A stretch of 21,386 bases of DNA from DRYM01 sp964526225. Its GTDB lineage: Archaea; Thermoproteota; Thermoprotei_A; EX4484-217-1. The notes under the pieces were generated by a model, which did no database searches, was not told the origin of the DNA, and was given only the letters and a program-made list of their open reading frames with translations. The position numbers and the translations under genes are program-made. The first letter of the stretch is position 1; every line of letters begins with the position of its first letter. The DNA lies in NCBI GenBank assembly GCA_964526225.1, contig CAZGLL010000026.1:1-21386 (forward strand). Reading direction: 5' to 3'. Below are positions 19,065 to 21,386 of this stretch, piece by piece.

Positions 19065-21386
19065 TCATGTTCCAATAACTTTCTGTATTATTCTATCGAT
19101 ATTCACTGCTTTTCCATGGTCTGTTCTTGCGGGATCGGCTCCATCTTCGCCATAGCGGAATTGAACTATTGCGCCTCCTGGCAATCTAACGGTACCATCG
19201 TATTCTACTTTTAGATCTTGGAGAGCATTTATTAGTCTTCTCTGCATGTAACCGCTTTGGGATGTTCTTACTGCTGTATCTACTAGTCCCTCTCTTCCTC
19301 CCGCTGCATGGAAGAACATTTCTACTGGTGTAAGTCCCTTACTGAAGCTGCTGAATACGAATCCTTTAGCGGCAGGTCCTAGGTCTCCTGGTTTGAAGTG
19401 GGGTAGTGTTCTGTCCTTATATCCTCTTACAATTCTTTGTCCTCTAACCGATTGTTGACCTAGTGTTGCGGCCATTTGTGTTAGGTTAAGTACATTACCG
19501 CGCGCGCCGGTTATAGCCATTATGTATGCATGGTTTGTTTTACTAAGATATTTTGTAGCGGTTTCTCCCGCTCTATCTCTAGCGTCAGCAAGTACCTCCA
19601 TTATTCTTAGTTCAAGTGTTTCTTCAAGTGTTCTTCCAGGTATTGGTTCAAGTTCTCCTCTCTTAAACTCCTCAATTAACTCGTAAACTCTTTTCTCTGC
19701 CTCCTTAAGCACTTCGCTTATTTCCTTACGTGCTTCTTCAGGTATTATTACGTCGTTTAGCTTCATTGTGAATCCGTGTTTCTCTATGTGTCTTAGGAAG
19801 ATTTTGAATACGTTGTCTAGGAATTTTCTTGCATAGTCTTCTCCATATTCCTTAATTAGTCTATGGAGCATGCTTTCGGGAACTTGTGCCCCAATAGCTT
19901 TTTTATCTAAGCTTCCAACTAGAAGCCTTCCATTCCTTATAACTAAGTATGCGTCATATGGACATTCTTCATAAACGCAAGTATCGCATTTAACACATGT
20001 ACTACCTTTAGCTACGAAGTTAAAGTCTTTGGGTAGGAAGAGCTCTAAAACTTGCTTTCCTGTCCAATACTTCTTGGGGGCTATAATTGCTGGTTCAGGA
20101 ATTTCTCCTTCATATTTGGCTACTGCGAGAAGCTCCATTAGCTCTTCTTCTGTAAGTAGCGTTGTTTTTAGTGTGAGTAAGTATGCTCCTGAAATGTAGT
20201 CTTGAAGCGCCCCTATTATTGGTCCACCATATCTTGGCGAAAGTATTTGTGTTTGTACAAGCATAAGTGTCTTAGCTTCTCCTCTTGCTTCAATACTTTG
20301 TGGTACATGGAGGTTCATTTCGTCTCCGTCAAAGTCAGCATTATACGGTGGACATACGGCTAGGTTAAGTCTAAATGTCTTACCTGGCAAAACTTTTACT
20401 TTGTGGGCCATAATAGACATTCTATGGAGTGATGGCTGCCTATTGAATAGTACTATGTCTCCGTCTTTCAAATGCCTTTCGACAATGTACCCTACGGTAA
20501 GAGTTTCAGCGAGCGCTTTCCTGTCTTTAACAAACCTTAGATCTATTCTTCTACCGTCAGGTCTAACAATGTAGTTCGCTCCAGGCCACTTATGGGGTCC
20601 GTTAAGAACGGCTTTCCTAAGTTCTTCAAGATTCCATGGTGTAACTCTTTCCGGTACTGTAAGTACTTTAGCTACTTCTAACGGTACGCCTACTTCGTTT
20701 ATGCTAATGTTTGGATCTGGAGATATAACTGTTCTAGCTGAGAAATCAACTCTTTTACCTGAAAGGTGTCCTCTAAACCTTCCTTCCTTACCCTTAAGTC
20801 TTTGTGCAAGGGTTCTTAGAGGCCTACCTGACCTATGCTTTGCTGGCGGGATACCTGATACTTCATTGTCAAAATATGTTGTGACATGGTATTGTAAAAG
20901 ATCCCATAGATCCTCTATTATGAGCTCTGGCGCGCCTGCTTCAATGTTTTCTCTAAGTCTCTCATTAATTCTAACGATGTCGGCTAGTTTATGTGTTAAA
21001 TCGTCTTCAGCTCTAATTCCCGATTCCAGAAATATTGATGGCCTAACAGTTACTGGAGGTACAGGAAGAACTGTGCAAACCATCCATTCAGGCCTTGCAC
21101 TTTCGGGGTCAAGACCTAAGAGCTTAACGTCTCTATCAGGTATCTTCTCTAGGTGTTCACGTACCTCTATTGGCGTTAGCTTTCTTACTCCTTCTTTGCG
21201 TTCCTCATAGAACGTTGTTGGTTTTTCAAGCCTTATCTTATATTGCTTAGCATTACAGTGGGGACATGTTGTTGTTTTCATAGCTTTCTTTAAGATGTAA
21301 TCGTTAAGTCTACGGGCAAGTAATGGCCATCTAGCTTCTAGCTTCTTAAGTAATCTCTCATATCTTTCAACATCTTTTTCGGGAAT
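19065..21386 (-). CDS. rpoA1: DNA-directed RNA polymerase subunit A' (5' end outside window)
   Basis: N-terminal part of the largest polymerase subunit. The frame stays open to the window edge: 35 further codons precede the internal Met at 21281 (PEKDVERYERLLKKLEARWP...), so that Met is not the start. About 773 residues are visible. Numbered from 21281: a zinc-binding CPHC (6-9); RLKGKEGRFRGHLSGKRVDFSARTVISPDP (161-190); FNRQPSLHRMSIM (279-291); the catalytic Mg2+ loop YNADFDGDEMN with Asp316, Asp318, Asp320; the bridge-helix region VDTAVRTSQSGYMQRRLI; and GEDGADPARTDHG near the end. A cysteine cluster CxxCxxCxxxxCP at 429-441 is noted separately. It should follow rpoB outside the window. Confidence 0.98.
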   Translation of the reverse strand: MPEKDVERYERLLKKLEARWPLLARRLNDYILKKAMKTTTCPHCNAKQYKIRLEKPTTFYEERKEGVRKLTPIEVREHLEKIPDRDVKLLGLDPESARPEWMVCTVLPVPPVTVRPSIFLESGIRAEDDLTHKLADIVRINERLRENIEAGAPELIIEDLWDLLQYHVTTYFDNEVSGIPPAKHRSGRPLRTLAQRLKGKEGRFRGHLSGKRVDFSARTVISPDPNISINEVGVPLEVAKVLTVPERVTPWNLEELRKAVLNGPHKWPGANYIVRPDGRRIDLRFVKDRKALAETLTVGYIVERHLKDGDIVLFNRQPSLHRMSIMAHKVKVLPGKTFRLNLAVCPPYNADFDGDEMNLHVPQSIEARGEAKTLMLVQTQILSPRYGGPIIGALQDYISGAYLLTLKTTLLTEEELMELLAVAKYEGEIPEPAIIAPKKYWTGKQVLELFLPKDFNFVAKGSTCVKCDTCVYEECPYDAYLVIRNGRLLVGSLDKKAIGAQVPESMLHRLIKEYGEDYARKFLDNVFKIFLRHIEKHGFTMKLNDVIIPEEARKEISEVLKEAEKRVYELIEEFKRGELEPIPGRTLEETLELRIMEVLADARDRAGETATKYLSKTNHAYIMAITGARGNVLNLTQMAATLGQQSVRGQRIVRGYKDRTLPHFKPGDLGPAAKGFVFSSFSKGLTPVEMFFHAAGGREGLVDTAVRTSQSGYMQRRLINALQDLKVEYDGTVRLPGGAIVQFRYGEDGADPARTDHGKAVNIDRIIQKVIGT

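Noticed and set aside
20701..21210. 169-codon plus-strand frame opposite rpoA1
   Set aside because: Antisense to an intact polymerase subunit, with a Ser/Leu-rich composition and no recognisable domain.
1..21386. CRISPR arrays, insertion sequences, prophage or toxin-antitoxin systems
   Set aside because: No regularly spaced repeats, transposase, integrase or paired toxin/antitoxin genes were found on reading both strands.

Overview
The window is chromosomal DNA of an archaeon, most likely a thermophilic member of the Thermoproteota/TACK lineage. The informational genes are archaeal: split RNA polymerase subunits A' and A'', L30e, the short two-KH NusA, topoisomerase VI, deoxyhypusine synthase, RtcB/archease, TATA-type promoters and Shine-Dalgarno (SD) sites. 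EF-1alpha carries the longer G-domain segment shared by crenarchaea and eukaryotes. The sequence is visibly AT-rich, and genes are packed so tightly that convergent neighbours share their stop-codon ends. The exact genus cannot be read from the sequence alone.

Left third (1-5895): the 3' part of NAD synthetase (cut by the window edge), deoC, an ECF-type vitamin transporter S component, the top6B-top6A operon and deoxyhypusine synthase. Middle (6000-10884): a 46-residue zinc ribbon, a class II aldolase and a HAD phosphatase in one likely operon; then RtcB, archaemetzincin, an HTH/Zn-ribbon protein, archease and a two-helix membrane protein. RtcB and archease form the tRNA exon-ligation pair. 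They fit well with the intron-containing tRNA-Ser(GGA) found at 13431-13538.

Accessory stretch (10877-13368): an SfsA-family protein, a superoxide reductase gene broken by a one-base frameshift, an unknown 98-residue CxxC protein, an Lrp/AsnC regulator, a possible 37-residue ORF and a stand-alone encapsulated-ferritin-like protein. This reads as a small redox/iron-stress neighbourhood.

Right third (13431-21386), almost entirely on the minus strand: the transcription/translation cluster in the order rpoA1 (partial) - rpoA2 - rpl30e - nusA - rps12 - rps7 - EF-1alpha - rps10 - tRNA-Ser. It is interrupted only by an oppositely oriented DUF151 (bifunctional nuclease-like) gene between rps12 and rps7.

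I saw no insertion sequence, CRISPR array, intein or prophage. No gene-free stretch exceeds 300 bases; the longest is 12802-13068. The most noteworthy items are the superoxide reductase frameshift, the 19-nt tRNA intron with a clean bulge-helix-bulge fold, the lone EncFtn-like protein, and the run of overlapping convergent gene ends. None of these amounts to a clearly new multi-gene system.
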